DNA of 64,000 nucleotides from Cognatundibacterium aquatile (GTDB lineage: Bacteria > Pseudomonadota > Gammaproteobacteria > Burkholderiales > Burkholderiaceae_D): contig NZ_JACOFT010000007.1 in assembly GCF_014699135.1 (NCBI RefSeq), positions 120,490-184,489 on the forward strand, written 5' to 3'. The position numbers were made by a program, and so were the translations under genes. Below, piece by piece: positions 38,317 through 47,553 of this stretch (its first letter is position 1; every line of letters starts with the position of its first letter). The notes under the pieces are model-generated. The model saw only the letters and a program-made list of their open reading frames with translations, ran no database searches and was not told the origin of the DNA.

Positions 38317-39738
38317 TTACTTTAATTCCTTTTTCAGAAAATCCCACACACCGGGGTCGCTCATGGCGGCGATGTTGAAGCGCATTTTGGTCGATGGCAT
38401 CTGATGTGGCGAAAACAGGCTGCCCGGGGTCAGCAGATAGCCTTGCTCAAAGGCTTTCTCTGTCAGTTTATTGGTATCGACGCCGGTTTCTGTCCACAGA
38501 AACATGCCTGCCGGTGTGCGGTAATCGACTTTGATGCCGATGTTGTCGAGTCGTTTGGTGATGTCGTCGCGCACGCCGTCGAGTTTGACGCGGATGCGGT
38601 CAACGTGTTTGCGGTAATGGCCTTCTGACAGAATTTTATACACCACGCGTTCACCGATTTCTGTGGTTGTCAGGGTCGATAACATCTTGCGATCGGACAG
38701 CCGCAGCGCAAGTTCCGGAGAGGTGGCGATAAAGCCGACGCGTAAATTTGCGGCCAGCGTTTTGGAAAAGCCGCTCAGATAAATCACACGATTAAGCTGA
38801 TCGAGCGCGGCAATTCTGGTCGCAGACTGCACCGCCGCACCGGGATGCATGTCGCAGTAAATATCATCTTCGACGATCATGAAATCATGTTGTTCAGCCG
38901 TCTTCAATACCTGAAATGCTTTTGCCGCCGACAGTGAGGTCGAGGTCGGGTTATGCATTACCGAATTGATGATGTAGAGCTTGGGCTTGTGGATGGCGGC
39001 CAGTTCCGCGAGTTTCGCCACGTCCGGCCCGTCTTGCAAGCGTGGTATGCCAATCACTTTGGCGCCGAGTATCGCGAACGAACCGAACATCAGAAACCAG
39101 GCCGGATCATCGACAAAGATGGTGTCGCCGGGACGGGTGAATTCGCGTGCCACCAGATCCAGCGCCTGCGTCACGCCAGTCGTCATGACGATCTGCTCCG
39201 GTGCGGCGGCAATTTCCAGCTCGGCGAGTTTCAGTTGCAACTGCTGCCGCAGTGGCAGGAAGCCTTGTGGAATTCCGTAATGCAGCAGCAAATTCTGATT
39301 CAGCCGGCTGATCGCGCGCAAACCATTCGCGACCAGCTCACCATCGAGCCAGTCGTGCGGCAGAACGCCGGAACCGGGCATTTTTTGCGGCGGCAATTGG
39401 CGGAACATATTGCGTACCAGCCACACCACATCGAGTTGTTCTGATGCCGCTGCCGTTTGCGGATTGGCCGGGGTATTCGTCAGCATTGAGGCGCGTTCGC
39501 GCACAAAAAATCCGGCACCGCGACGTGATTCCAGATAGCCCTTTGCGACCAGACGATCATAGGCTTCGACCACCGTAAAACGCGAGACATTCTGCTCATC
39601 GGCGAACTGGCGTATCGACGGCATGCGCGCGCCGGTCCGCAATAGTTTGTCATCGATGCGGTTGGCGACGGCGGTGACGATTTGTTCGACCAGCGAACTG
39701 TCCGCATCACGGGAAATATAAAACATCGGCGTTGGCAT
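38317..39738 (-). CDS. MocR-type regulator (GntR HTH + aminotransferase domain)
   Basis: 473 residues from MPTPMFYISRDADSSLV. AGGAG lies 7 bases upstream and decides the start. The N-terminal ~70 residues form a GntR winged helix (RMPSIRQFADEQNVSRFTVVEAYDRLVAKGYLESR). The rest is a fold-type-I PLP aminotransferase domain with VDDPAWFLMFGS, MIVEDDIYCDM and the PLP-lysine region YLSGFSKTLAANLRVGF. MocR proteins sense PLP or an amine and activate a divergent gene. Here the divergent neighbour encodes a DUF2917 protein, followed by a LysE exporter. The spacer carries GTACTG repeats that look like the operator. Confidence 0.92.
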   Translation of the reverse strand: MPTPMFYISRDADSSLVEQIVTAVANRIDDKLLRTGARMPSIRQFADEQNVSRFTVVEAYDRLVAKGYLESRRGAGFFVRERASMLTNTPANPQTAAASEQLDVVWLVRNMFRQLPPQKMPGSGVLPHDWLDGELVANGLRAISRLNQNLLLHYGIPQGFLPLRQQLQLKLAELEIAAAPEQIVMTTGVTQALDLVAREFTRPGDTIFVDDPAWFLMFGSFAILGAKVIGIPRLQDGPDVAKLAELAAIHKPKLYIINSVMHNPTSTSLSAAKAFQVLKTAEQHDFMIVEDDIYCDMHPGAAVQSATRIAALDQLNRVIYLSGFSKTLAANLRVGFIATSPELALRLSDRKMLSTLTTTEIGERVVYKILSEGHYRKHVDRIRVKLDGVRDDITKRLDNIGIKVDYRTPAGMFLWTETGVDTNKLTEKAFEQGYLLTPGSLFSPHQMPSTKMRFNIAAMSDPGVWDFLKKELK

Positions 39739-39790
39739 GAAGTGTCTCCTGCGGGCAATCAAAAGCTGTGTATTGGATAAATGACCGGAA

Positions 39791-39827
39791 CAGTACGTTA
39801 ATTATCTTTTTTAGTGTACTGGTACTG
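39791..39827. promoter_or_regulatory. Candidate MocR operator in divergent promoter region
   Basis: CAGTAC (39791-39796) is the reverse complement of two tandem GTACTG units (39816-39827). A related TATTGG follows. The units sit between the divergent MocR and DUF2917 genes, where MocR regulators typically bind. Confidence 0.5.
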
Positions 39828-39916
39828 TATTGGTTTTTGCGTTTAGGATAACACAAACACTGATTAAAAAGCGGGCAGAAATCTTTCCCGTCGTTATTGG
39901 CTCACAAGGAGACATC

Positions 39917-40240
39917 ATGCCATCTACCGATTTTCCAGCAATACAACAATTAGCGCCGGGAACGCTGATTTCTGTTGTCCCGGAACACATGCTGACTCTG
40001 CATATCCATTGTGGTCTGGTGTGGGTGACGGTGGAAGGCGACGAGACTGATTACTGGTTGCGTGCCGGTGATCTGTTGCAACTACCACCATTGCGTCACG
40101 CGGTGATCGAGGCCGATGGCAAAGAAGTGTCTGAGCTGAGCATGCTGACGGCCGATCTGCATCACGCCGCCACGTTGCCGGTGACTGCGCAGACAGCGCT
40201 GAATCAGCTGACAAAAGCAGTGGCGACGGTTGCCGGGTAA
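39917..40240 (+). CDS. DUF2917 family protein
   Basis: 107 residues from MPSTDFPAIQQLAPG. AAGGAG lies 6 bases before the ATG. The cupin-like pattern LHIHCGLVWVTVEGDETDYWL..GDLLQLPPLRHAVIEAD matches DUF2917, a small family frequent in Burkholderiales beside MocR or GntR regulators. It has no signal peptide. Function is unknown. It is divergent from the MocR gene and is its most likely target. Confidence 0.8.
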   Translation: MPSTDFPAIQQLAPGTLISVVPEHMLTLHIHCGLVWVTVEGDETDYWLRAGDLLQLPPLRHAVIEADGKEVSELSMLTADLHHAATLPVTAQTALNQLTKAVATVAG

Positions 40241-40284
40241 TGTGTTCCTTTTCTGTTCTGTGATCTCGCAGAATCAGAAAAAGA

Positions 40285-40355
40285 GGGAGTATCTGCCAAA
40301 AGCAGCCTAATCCCTGCAGAAAATAAGGGGCTCTACAGATACTCCCCCCCAGTAT
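40285..40355 (-). repeat. Dispersed intergenic repeat, copy C (inverted relative to copy B)
   Basis: On the minus strand it begins with ATACTGGGGGGGAGTAT (40355-40339), continues with GAGCCCCTTATTTTCTGCAGGG, and ends with ATACTCCC. The internal pair here is CCCT/AGGG. It lies between the DUF2917 and LysE genes. Confidence 0.7.
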
Positions 40356-40471
40356 ATTTAAGCAAATTTAAGTAATAAAACGCTGCCTTGCGTTGTATTC
40401 GTTGTCATACAGATATATGCATTCTGGCAAATGTCGACGATGCAGGACAGATTAATTTTTAGGATGGCTGT

Positions 40472-41068
40472 ATGCCTTTAACTGAATTTATTGCCTTCTC
40501 GATTTTTGCCTGGATAGGCTCATTCACGCCCGGCCCGAATGTCGCGATTGCAGCGACCACGGGTGTCAATCACGGCTTACGTGCCGCGTTGCCGCAAGTG
40601 ATGGGCGTGCCTCTCGGTTTTGTGCTGATGATGTGGGCAGTCGGCATGGGTGGTGCAGCCGTGTTGCAGGGCGTGCCTGTGCTGGTGGTATTGATGAAAG
40701 TGGCGGGGAATGGTTATTTGTTGTGGCTGGCCTGGCGTTTGTGTTTTTCTGCGAGCCTGTCTGACAGCAAAAGCATGCAACCGCTGAGTGTGCAGGAAGC
40801 AGCCTTGTTTCAGATCGTGAATCCGAAAGCCTGGATGATGCTGGTGGCCGCCACTTCGACGTATGCGATTGGTCAGCACGATTTTTTGTCGAGAATGAGC
40901 TGGATGAGCATCGGTTTCGCCTTGCCCAGTGCTCTGAGTTTGCTGACGTGGGCATGGATGGGTGATCGTTTGCGTCACTGGCTGTCACAAGGCCAGCGCC
41001 TGCGCAGCTTTAATCTGCTGATGGGAATTTCGCTTGCGTTGACCGCAGTCTGGATGTTCAGCCTGTAA
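40472..41068 (+). CDS. LysE-family amino-acid/metabolite exporter
   Basis: 198 residues with six predicted helices. The hallmark FTPGPNVAIAATTGVNHGLRA (about 17-37) identifies the LysE/RhtB family of inner-membrane exporters, with FQIVNPKAWMMLVAAT at helix 4. Such proteins export basic or neutral amino acids or homoserine lactones; the substrate is unknown. It follows the MocR/DUF2917 pair and may be part of the same physiological unit, though repeat copy C and about 230 bases separate them. Confidence 0.9.
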   Translation: MPLTEFIAFSIFAWIGSFTPGPNVAIAATTGVNHGLRAALPQVMGVPLGFVLMMWAVGMGGAAVLQGVPVLVVLMKVAGNGYLLWLAWRLCFSASLSDSKSMQPLSVQEAALFQIVNPKAWMMLVAATSTYAIGQHDFLSRMSWMSIGFALPSALSLLTWAWMGDRLRHWLSQGQRLRSFNLLMGISLALTAVWMFSL

Positions 41069-41277
41069 GCGCGACACAGGCTGCTATCAACGGCTGGCAT
41101 TGAGATTGCCTGTCAGCCGCAAGCATCTTCCCCTCTGCGTTTGAAGCGGCGTTACAATAGCAGGCTTGGTTACCGTAGCAGTGAGCGTGGCAGTGAGCAG
41201 ATCGCTATCGAAAAACCGTTTATATTATTTTATGTAAGCCAGTTACTGACGACTGACTTACTTTTTCAGGAATTACT

Positions 41278-41745
41278 ATGTCGAAATCGTCCATTTACGA
41301 AAAACTCAAAGAACTGAATATAGAATTGCCCGCTGTTGCAACCCCTGCCGCCGCGTATGTGATGTATGTGCAGACTGGGAAAACGATTTTTATTTCCGGC
41401 CATATCGCCAAAAAAGACGGCAAAGTCTGGGCTGGTCAGCTCGGTAAAAATATCACCACAGAAGAAGGCAAACAGGCTGCGCGTGCCGTGGCGATTGATC
41501 TGATTGCGACACTTAATGCTGCTTGCGGCGGTGACCTGACCCGCGTGACACGCATCGTCAAACTGATGAGCCTGGTGAATTCCACACCTGACTTTACCGA
41601 ACAGCATCTGGTCACGAATGGTGCTTCCGAATTGCTGGTGGAAGTATTCGGTGATCAGGGTAAACATGCGCGCTCCGCATTCGGTGTGGCGCAGATTCCT
41701 ATGGGTGCCTGCGTTGAAATTGAACTGATCGTTGAAGTGGCTTAA
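41278..41745 (+). CDS. RidA-family protein (reactive enamine/imine deaminase)
   Basis: 155 residues. The RidA/YjgF pattern is clear: IFISGHIAKKDGKVWAGQLG, AARAVAIDLIATLNAA and the late FGVAQIPMGACVEIELI. The protein belongs to the longer atrazine-like RidA subgroup; the canonical Arg seen in archetypal RidA (CxRxxVxV) corresponds here to a diverged SAFGVAQIPMGA. It would hydrolyse reactive 2-aminoacrylate-type enamines released by PLP enzymes, and a PLP aminotransferase follows immediately. AGGA lies 6 bases before the ATG. Confidence 0.88.
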   Translation: MSKSSIYEKLKELNIELPAVATPAAAYVMYVQTGKTIFISGHIAKKDGKVWAGQLGKNITTEEGKQAARAVAIDLIATLNAACGGDLTRVTRIVKLMSLVNSTPDFTEQHLVTNGASELLVEVFGDQGKHARSAFGVAQIPMGACVEIELIVEVA

Positions 41746-41896
41746 CTGCCTGCTTATCAGCGCTACATCGTTTAATTATCGCTCTGTTTTGCACCCGCAG
41801 TCCGTATCCGGTTTATGTCTGTCAAGGTGTTTCCGCTGCAGCCATTTGCGATGCAGCGGCATCTGACAGATGAGAATATTTTTAGCCTGAAAAGGT

Positions 41897-43111
41897 ATGA
41901 CTTCTAGTGAGACCAGCATGAAACTTAAAAATCCTACCCCTATCAATTGGAAGTTTTCCGAACGCGCTGAGCAACTGCAAAGCTCTGTGATACGGGAGAT
42001 TTTGAAAGTGACGTCGCGCCCTGAAGTCATTTCTTTTGCCGGTGGCCTGCCTTCACCTGAAACATTTCCGGTGGAACGCATGCAGGCTGCATTTGATAAA
42101 GTACTGGCGACACAAGGTAAGTCTGCTCTGCAATACGGCACCAGCGATGGTTATGCGCCATTGCGCGAGTTTCTGGCAAATTCTTTGTCGACCGCCGATT
42201 GTAAGATCACACCCGATCAGATACTGATGGTGTCCGGCTCGCAACAAGGACTGGATTTGCTGGGCAAAGTGCTGATTGATGAAGGCAGCAAGATACTGGT
42301 TGAAACACCGAGCTATCTCGGCGCGTTGCAGGCATTTTCTGTGTATCAGCCAGAGTTCGTTTCTGTCGATACCGATGAGCATGGATTGATCCCTTCTTCC
42401 GTCTCCGCCAAAGGTGAGGGTGCACGCCTGATGTATGCCTTGCCGAACTTCCAGAACCCGACCGGGCGTACGATGTCGCTGGAACGTCGTATCGAACTCG
42501 TCGAGATCTGCGCGCGCATGGGTATTCCGCTGATTGAAGATAATCCGTATGGCGATTTATGCTATTCCGGCGAGCCTTTGCCTAAGATGCTGAACATGAA
42601 TCCGGATGGCGTGATTTACATGGGCTCATTCTCCAAAGTGTTGACGCCGGGTATTCGCCTTGGTTACGTGGTTGGCCCGACAAAGCTGATTCGTAAGCTG
42701 GAACAGGCCAAACAGGCGGCTGATCTGCACACGTCACAACTGACGCAAATGGCGGTGTATGAAGTGATCAAAGATGGCTTTCTTGGTGAGCACATTCCTA
42801 CCATCCGCACGTTTTATGCCCGCCAGTGTCAGGTGATGCTGGATGCATTGACGAAGTTTTTCCCGGCTGGTGTTGAGTGGACGAAGCCAGAGGGCGGCAT
42901 GTTTATCTGGATCACTTTGCCGGCACACATCGATAGTAACGAGTTGCTGGATGATGCGATCAAGCAGAACGTGGCCTTTGTTCCGGGCGGTCCTTTCTAC
43001 GCGAATAATCCGGCAAAAAATACCATGCGCTTATCGTTCGTCACCGTCTCGCCGGAACGTATCAATGAGGGTGTGGAAAAATTAGGTAAGCTGATTCAGG
43101 CCAGATTATAA
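41897..43111 (+). CDS. PLP-dependent aminotransferase (2-aminoadipate/aromatic type)
   Basis: 404 residues from 41897, or 397 from ATG 41918; neither start has a decisive ribosome site. Fold-type-I (class I/II) signatures are present: SFAGGLPSPETFP, the substrate loop YGTSDGYAPLREFL, PNFQNPTGRTMS, LIEDNPYGDLCYSG and the PLP lysine in YMGSFSKVLTPGIRLGYVVG. It resembles LysN/kynurenine-type transaminases that use 2-oxoglutarate. A terminator follows at 43132. Exact substrate unknown. It may be functionally linked to the RidA gene upstream. Confidence 0.9.
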   Translation: MTSSETSMKLKNPTPINWKFSERAEQLQSSVIREILKVTSRPEVISFAGGLPSPETFPVERMQAAFDKVLATQGKSALQYGTSDGYAPLREFLANSLSTADCKITPDQILMVSGSQQGLDLLGKVLIDEGSKILVETPSYLGALQAFSVYQPEFVSVDTDEHGLIPSSVSAKGEGARLMYALPNFQNPTGRTMSLERRIELVEICARMGIPLIEDNPYGDLCYSGEPLPKMLNMNPDGVIYMGSFSKVLTPGIRLGYVVGPTKLIRKLEQAKQAADLHTSQLTQMAVYEVIKDGFLGEHIPTIRTFYARQCQVMLDALTKFFPAGVEWTKPEGGMFIWITLPAHIDSNELLDDAIKQNVAFVPGGPFYANNPAKNTMRLSFVTVSPERINEGVEKLGKLIQARL

Positions 43112-43131
43112 AAATCGATACTGTTGTTCGC

Positions 43132-43161
43132 AAAAAAGGCACCGTTGTGGTGCCTTTTTTA
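43132..43161 (+). terminator. Rho-independent terminator of the aminotransferase gene
   Basis: Arms AAAAAAGGCACC and GGTGCCTTTTTT with loop GTTGT. Confidence 0.85.
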
Positions 43162-43379
43162 TTTATGGAATCACGGATGCTCGCCGTAAGGTAGTGCCCG
43201 GAAAAAGAGGAAGCACACCCACCATTTTTCGCAAGTGTTTGCCGCAGTCAGTTTAAGTAAAATCAATAATTGTTTAATGATTGTTGAATGTCGTTAAAAA
43301 ATACGATTGTGATAATTTCATACTGCTTATAAGAAGTACCATAGAAGGCTTACGCAATTATTCCAGACTATCTTCGCAC

Positions 43380-45710
43380 ATGAAAAAATTGATTCAACGT
43401 CTTTTAAACTCAGGCTTATGGCATCCCGGTTCCGTGTTGATGGGGCAGTTAAAATTTCCAGGAAAGATGTTGCTGATCAGCGCAGCGTTTATGTTACCGG
43501 TGCTTTGTTTGTCGGTTTCTTATTTGAATGCCGTTAATCAGGATCTGACATTTGCAAAGAAAGAGCGTGCCGGTGTTCGTTATTCAAAGTCATTGTATGC
43601 CGCGATGGAGGCGGCGATTAACTGGCGCTATCACACACGTTTGTAGATACTGGGCGATCCTGGTGCGCGGGTTGATGAGATGCGTGCCAGTTTCGAAAAT
43701 GTATTCAAAAAAGTCGAAGAGATAGATCGCAAGGCCGGAGCTGAAATCGGTAGTACGACAGTACTGAATTCGTCGAAAGCGGCGCTGCAAGCTGCGCAGG
43801 GAACAAATAGCAATCCTGATGAAGCCTATCAGAACGTTACCGCATTGTTTCAGAGCCTGGTTGTTTTGCAGAATAAAGTGAATAACGGATCCAGCCTGGC
43901 TCTGGATCCGGAATTGGCTTCGTATCATCTGATGAGCGCTTTGCTGCTGCGCACCCCCGGAATACTGTTGAATGTTTCCGATTTGGGCCGTCTGGGTCGT
44001 GCTGCGTATAAATCAGCAGAAGTAACTCCAGAGCTGGCGGTAAAAATTGCCGCGAATACAGCGCTGATCGAACATGAACGAAAATTGGTCGCTGAAGATC
44101 TGGCGACGGTGAAGCTTGCTGCGCCACGTCATTTTTCTATGCTGTCTGACTCTGCAGAAGAGATTACCGACAAATTAATCAGCACGGCGAAAAAGAATTT
44201 TGCACCGGGCGCGGCGCTTGTTGTTGCAGAGCAGGCAGATTACGTCCGTACCGTGAACGGCAGTCTGCAGAGCCAGTTTGTGCAGGTAGGAAAAAATTTA
44301 TCCGTACTCGATGCCATGCTGGCTGAGCGCGAGGCAGCAATTAAGCGCCATTTGCTGACAACGCTGCTTGTCTCCATTTTCAGTCTTTGTATCGCGGCTT
44401 ATCTGTTCATCGGCTTTTATAATTCAATGAAAGCCGGGATCGCGAAAGTCAAAAATCAACTGATTAATATCTCTATGGGGGACTTGCGTACTGAAATCAG
44501 CAGCGCGGGCAGGGATGAAATTGCTTCCATACTCAAAGAGCTGAGTAATATGCAGAAATCTCTGCGCGATACTGTGCAGCAGGTGCAGATTGCCAGCGAT
44601 AGTGTGGTCGCCTCCAGTATAGAAATTGCACAGGGCACGCTGGATTTATCCGCGCGGACTGAATCTGCGGCTTCCGCGCTGGAAGAGTCTTCTGCAGCAT
44701 TGGAAGAAACCACCTCGACCGTGCAGATGACGGCAGATTCTGTGCGTCAGGCATCACTGATTGCAATAGAAAACGCTGCAACGGCGACACGTGGCGGTGA
44801 CGTGATGCACAGTGTGGTCAAAACCATGGAAGGAATACAGGATTCTTCCAGAAAAATCAGCGACATCATCAGCGTGATTGATGGCATCGCATTTCAGACC
44901 AATATTCTGGCCTTGAATGCGGCAGTGGAAGCAGCGCGTGCAGGCGAGCAAGGAAGGGGCTTTGCTGTTGTGGCATCAGAAGTCCGGGCGCTGGCAGGGC
45001 GTAGTGCGGAAGCCGCAAAAGAAATTAAGACCTTAATTTCAGGCACCACAACTGAAATTTCGGCAGGAACGATCGTCGTTCAGACTGCAGGCGAGACCAT
45101 GAATGAAATCGTCGCGAATGCAGACAGAATCAAAGTGTTACTCGATGATGTGGCGAATGGTGCGCGTGAGCAAAGTATGGGCGTGGCGCAGATAGGTGAA
45201 GCGGTCAGCGAGCTTGACCGTAATACGCAGGCCAACGCGAATCTGGTGGAGCAGGCCGCAACCGCGGCGAATTCTCAGCGCAGTGTCGCTGTCAGGTTGG
45301 CAGCGCAGGTTGATGAGTTCCGCTTGCCGGGGAATAAGCAGCCGGTTGTCGTTGAAGGCATTGACATTGACGGTATCATTGATGCCCACCGTCTGTGGAA
45401 GGTGAAATTGCGTGATGCAATTGAAAAATCTGCCCATGTGGATGTGAAAACCCTGTGCCGCGACGATTGTTGCGCTTTGGGAAAATGGATTTATTCTGAT
45501 GGTCAGCGCCTGCGCGAAAGACAGTCGTTCACGACACTGGTTGAAAATCATGCCCGCTTTCACCGAGTGGCAGGTCAGGTTGGCGAACTGATTAATAGCG
45601 GGAAATTTGAGCAGGCAGAAGATGCCTTGAGCCATGGAACAGCATTTTCGGCAGCTACCACCGAGGTTGTGTTGGTGCTATCGGCAATTAAACGGCTGGG
45701 ATTTAACTGA
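43380..45710 (+). pseudogene. Methyl-accepting chemotaxis protein with CZB domain, interrupted by a stop
   Basis: A single frame from ATG 43380 (MKKLIQRLLNSGLWHPGS) to 45710 would give about 776 residues, but codon 89 is TAG (43644-43646). Before it lie a cytoplasmic start and the first membrane helix (about 31-50). After it come a long periplasmic helical sensor, helix 2 ([19 protein letters not shown]), HAMP, and the signalling tip ([26 protein letters not shown]). A C-terminal chemoreceptor zinc-binding domain follows ([41 protein letters not shown]), with the His/Cys zinc ligands in place. A restart at ATG 43680 would lack helix 1. A CAG-to-TAG mutation, readthrough or a sequencing error could explain the stop. 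Confidence 0.85.
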
Positions 45711-45757
45711 GTTCGTGTAACGGCGGTAAGGCTTATGCCAGACTGGTGTCTGGTCAG

Positions 45758-45784
45758 ACCCGCCTGCGGCGGGTTTGTTTATTT
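45758..45784 (+). terminator. Terminator after the chemoreceptor gene
   Basis: Arms ACCCGCC and GGCGGGT with loop TGC, followed by TTGTTTATTTG. Confidence 0.65.
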
Positions 45785-45927
45785 GCGTTTACATTGAAAA
45801 ATGTGAGTAAATGTAAGAAGTGTCAGCAAAATCTGAAGTATGCCGTTACATTGCATAATCACTATTCAGTGATTGTCTTCGCATCAAATGCAATAACACA
45901 GATGCTTTTACTTAACAGGAGCGGATC

Positions 45928-46551
45928 ATGAAAAAAAGTTTAATTGCGACTGCTGTATTGCTGGCTGCCGTCAGCGGTGCTTATGCGCAGAATTCTTCCA
46001 GCGGAAAACAACAGTATGCGGAGGCGTCCCGTCAGGCGGCAGCACGTTATGCGGACGATAAGAAGTTGTGTGCGGAAGAAACCAGTTCAAGTGCACGCAT
46101 GCAGTGTTTGCGCGATGCGAAAGCGGTTTATAACGGAGCGCTGGACAGCGCAAAAAAAGCCAGCTCGTACAACAACACTTACAGTAACGGGCAGAACAAT
46201 AATAGAAATCAGCAAGTATGTGCTGACTGCGGTCGCGTCACTGCGGTGAACGTGAGTGAAAGAGAAGGCGAAGGCGGTGCCCTGGGCGTGATTGCGGGCG
46301 GTGTTGCCGGTGCTTTGCTGGGCAATCAGGTCGGCGGTGGAACCGGTCGTGATTTGGCAACAATTGCTGGTGCTGCAGGTGGTGCGATGGCCGGCCACAA
46401 AATTGAACAAAAGGTAAAAAGCAGCAAAATCTGGACTGTCACTGTGCAATATGACAACGGTAGCAAGCAGAATTATCAATTTGAGAATGATCCTGGCTAC
46501 CAATATGGCGATCAGGTTCGCGCTTCCGGTAACAGTATTGTCCGTCGTTAA
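45928..46551 (+). CDS. Secreted glycine-zipper 2TM protein
   Basis: 207 residues with a signal peptide (about 1-21, ending AYAQNS). A Cys pair in CADCGRVTAVN precedes a Gly-zipper segment (about 113-155, VIAGGVAGALLGNQVGGGTGRDLATIAG). A small C-terminal beta part follows (WTVTVQYDNGSKQNYQF). It is related to 17-kDa surface-antigen/SlyB-type envelope proteins, but has no lipobox Cys. CAGGAG lies 6 bases before the ATG. Monocistronic. It shares the glycine-zipper plus beta-tail plan with the protein at 18721. Confidence 0.85.
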   Translation: MKKSLIATAVLLAAVSGAYAQNSSSGKQQYAEASRQAAARYADDKKLCAEETSSSARMQCLRDAKAVYNGALDSAKKASSYNNTYSNGQNNNRNQQVCADCGRVTAVNVSEREGEGGALGVIAGGVAGALLGNQVGGGTGRDLATIAGAAGGAMAGHKIEQKVKSSKIWTVTVQYDNGSKQNYQFENDPGYQYGDQVRASGNSIVRR

Positions 46552-46719
46552 TTTTTAATTAATCTGTGTGCGTGTAGCCTGATTCTGGCGTAAGCGAGAA
46601 TGACAGCTTTTCGCCACAGAGTTTGAATGTTGCAATGCTGAAACTGATTTCTTGCTTAGCGTCTGTACTGACGATAGACTGCAAATTCGATTAATCAACG
46701 ACGTGGAGATTCTTGCTCT

Positions 46720-47541
46720 ATGAGATGCCTTTTCAGAACGGCAACCTTGTTGCGCATGGCGGGCATACTCATCACTTTAGGCACAGCATTCGGCGCTGCG
46801 GCGGCTGCGACTGACGAAGTGTGCAAGAAACTGATTGCCACAGGTAATCCTGAATATCCCCCCTTTTTATGGCGCGATCCCGATGATGAAAGCCATTTGA
46901 TAGGCGCGAATGCCGATCTCATGCAATCCTTGTCGAAAGAGATTGGTATCCCGGTGGAAGTGAAATATATCGGCCCCTGGGGACGGGTGCAGGAGGAAGC
47001 AAAACTCGGTCGCGTTGATTTGCTGGCGGGGGCATTTTTAACGTTGCCGCGGTTTGATTACATGGATTATTTTTATCCTGCATTTCGTGAAACACGCACT
47101 GTCATCTGGGTCAGGAAAGACAGTGTGCTGACATATAAAAAATGGAAAGATCTGGTTGGTAAGCGTGGTATCACCGTCATTAACAATAGTTTTGGTGAGG
47201 ACTTTGACCGCTATGCCAGTGAGTCGCTGAAGGTTGCCACTGTCCCAAGTCTGGAACAGGCGCTCACCTTATTGACATTGTCGCGTGCGGATTATCTGAT
47301 TTACGAAGAAGACCCGGGGCTCGCGTATATCGCGAAAATGAACATCCAGAATCTCAAGCCCTTATTACCACCAGTCACCAACGAAAACTTATACCTGACC
47401 ATTTCTCATAAATCACCTTGCAACACGCCGGAAATGCGTGGGCGGATCGCAAAAGCCTTGTACAAGCTGGAGAAACAAAATCTGATGAACAAGCTGGTTT
47501 CATCGAATATTCAATTGTGGCGTAAGCAACAAGCTAAATAG
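46720..47541 (+). CDS. Periplasmic solute-binding protein paired with a histidine kinase
   Basis: 273 residues with a signal peptide (about 1-31, ending GAAAAATDEVC). It shows the family 3 binding-protein pattern: ATGNPEYPPFLW, IGANADLMQSLSKEIG, GRVDLLAGAFLTLPRFDYMDYF and SRADYLIYEEDPGLAYI. It ends 12 bases before a membrane histidine kinase. In such pairs the binding protein usually presents ligand to the kinase's periplasmic domain or supplies an uptake system. No permease is adjacent, so a sensing role is favoured. The ligand is unknown. Confidence 0.85.
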   Translation: MRCLFRTATLLRMAGILITLGTAFGAAAAATDEVCKKLIATGNPEYPPFLWRDPDDESHLIGANADLMQSLSKEIGIPVEVKYIGPWGRVQEEAKLGRVDLLAGAFLTLPRFDYMDYFYPAFRETRTVIWVRKDSVLTYKKWKDLVGKRGITVINNSFGEDFDRYASESLKVATVPSLEQALTLLTLSRADYLIYEEDPGLAYIAKMNIQNLKPLLPPVTNENLYLTISHKSPCNTPEMRGRIAKALYKLEKQNLMNKLVSSNIQLWRKQQAK

Positions 47542-47553
47542 AGACCGTTCAGA

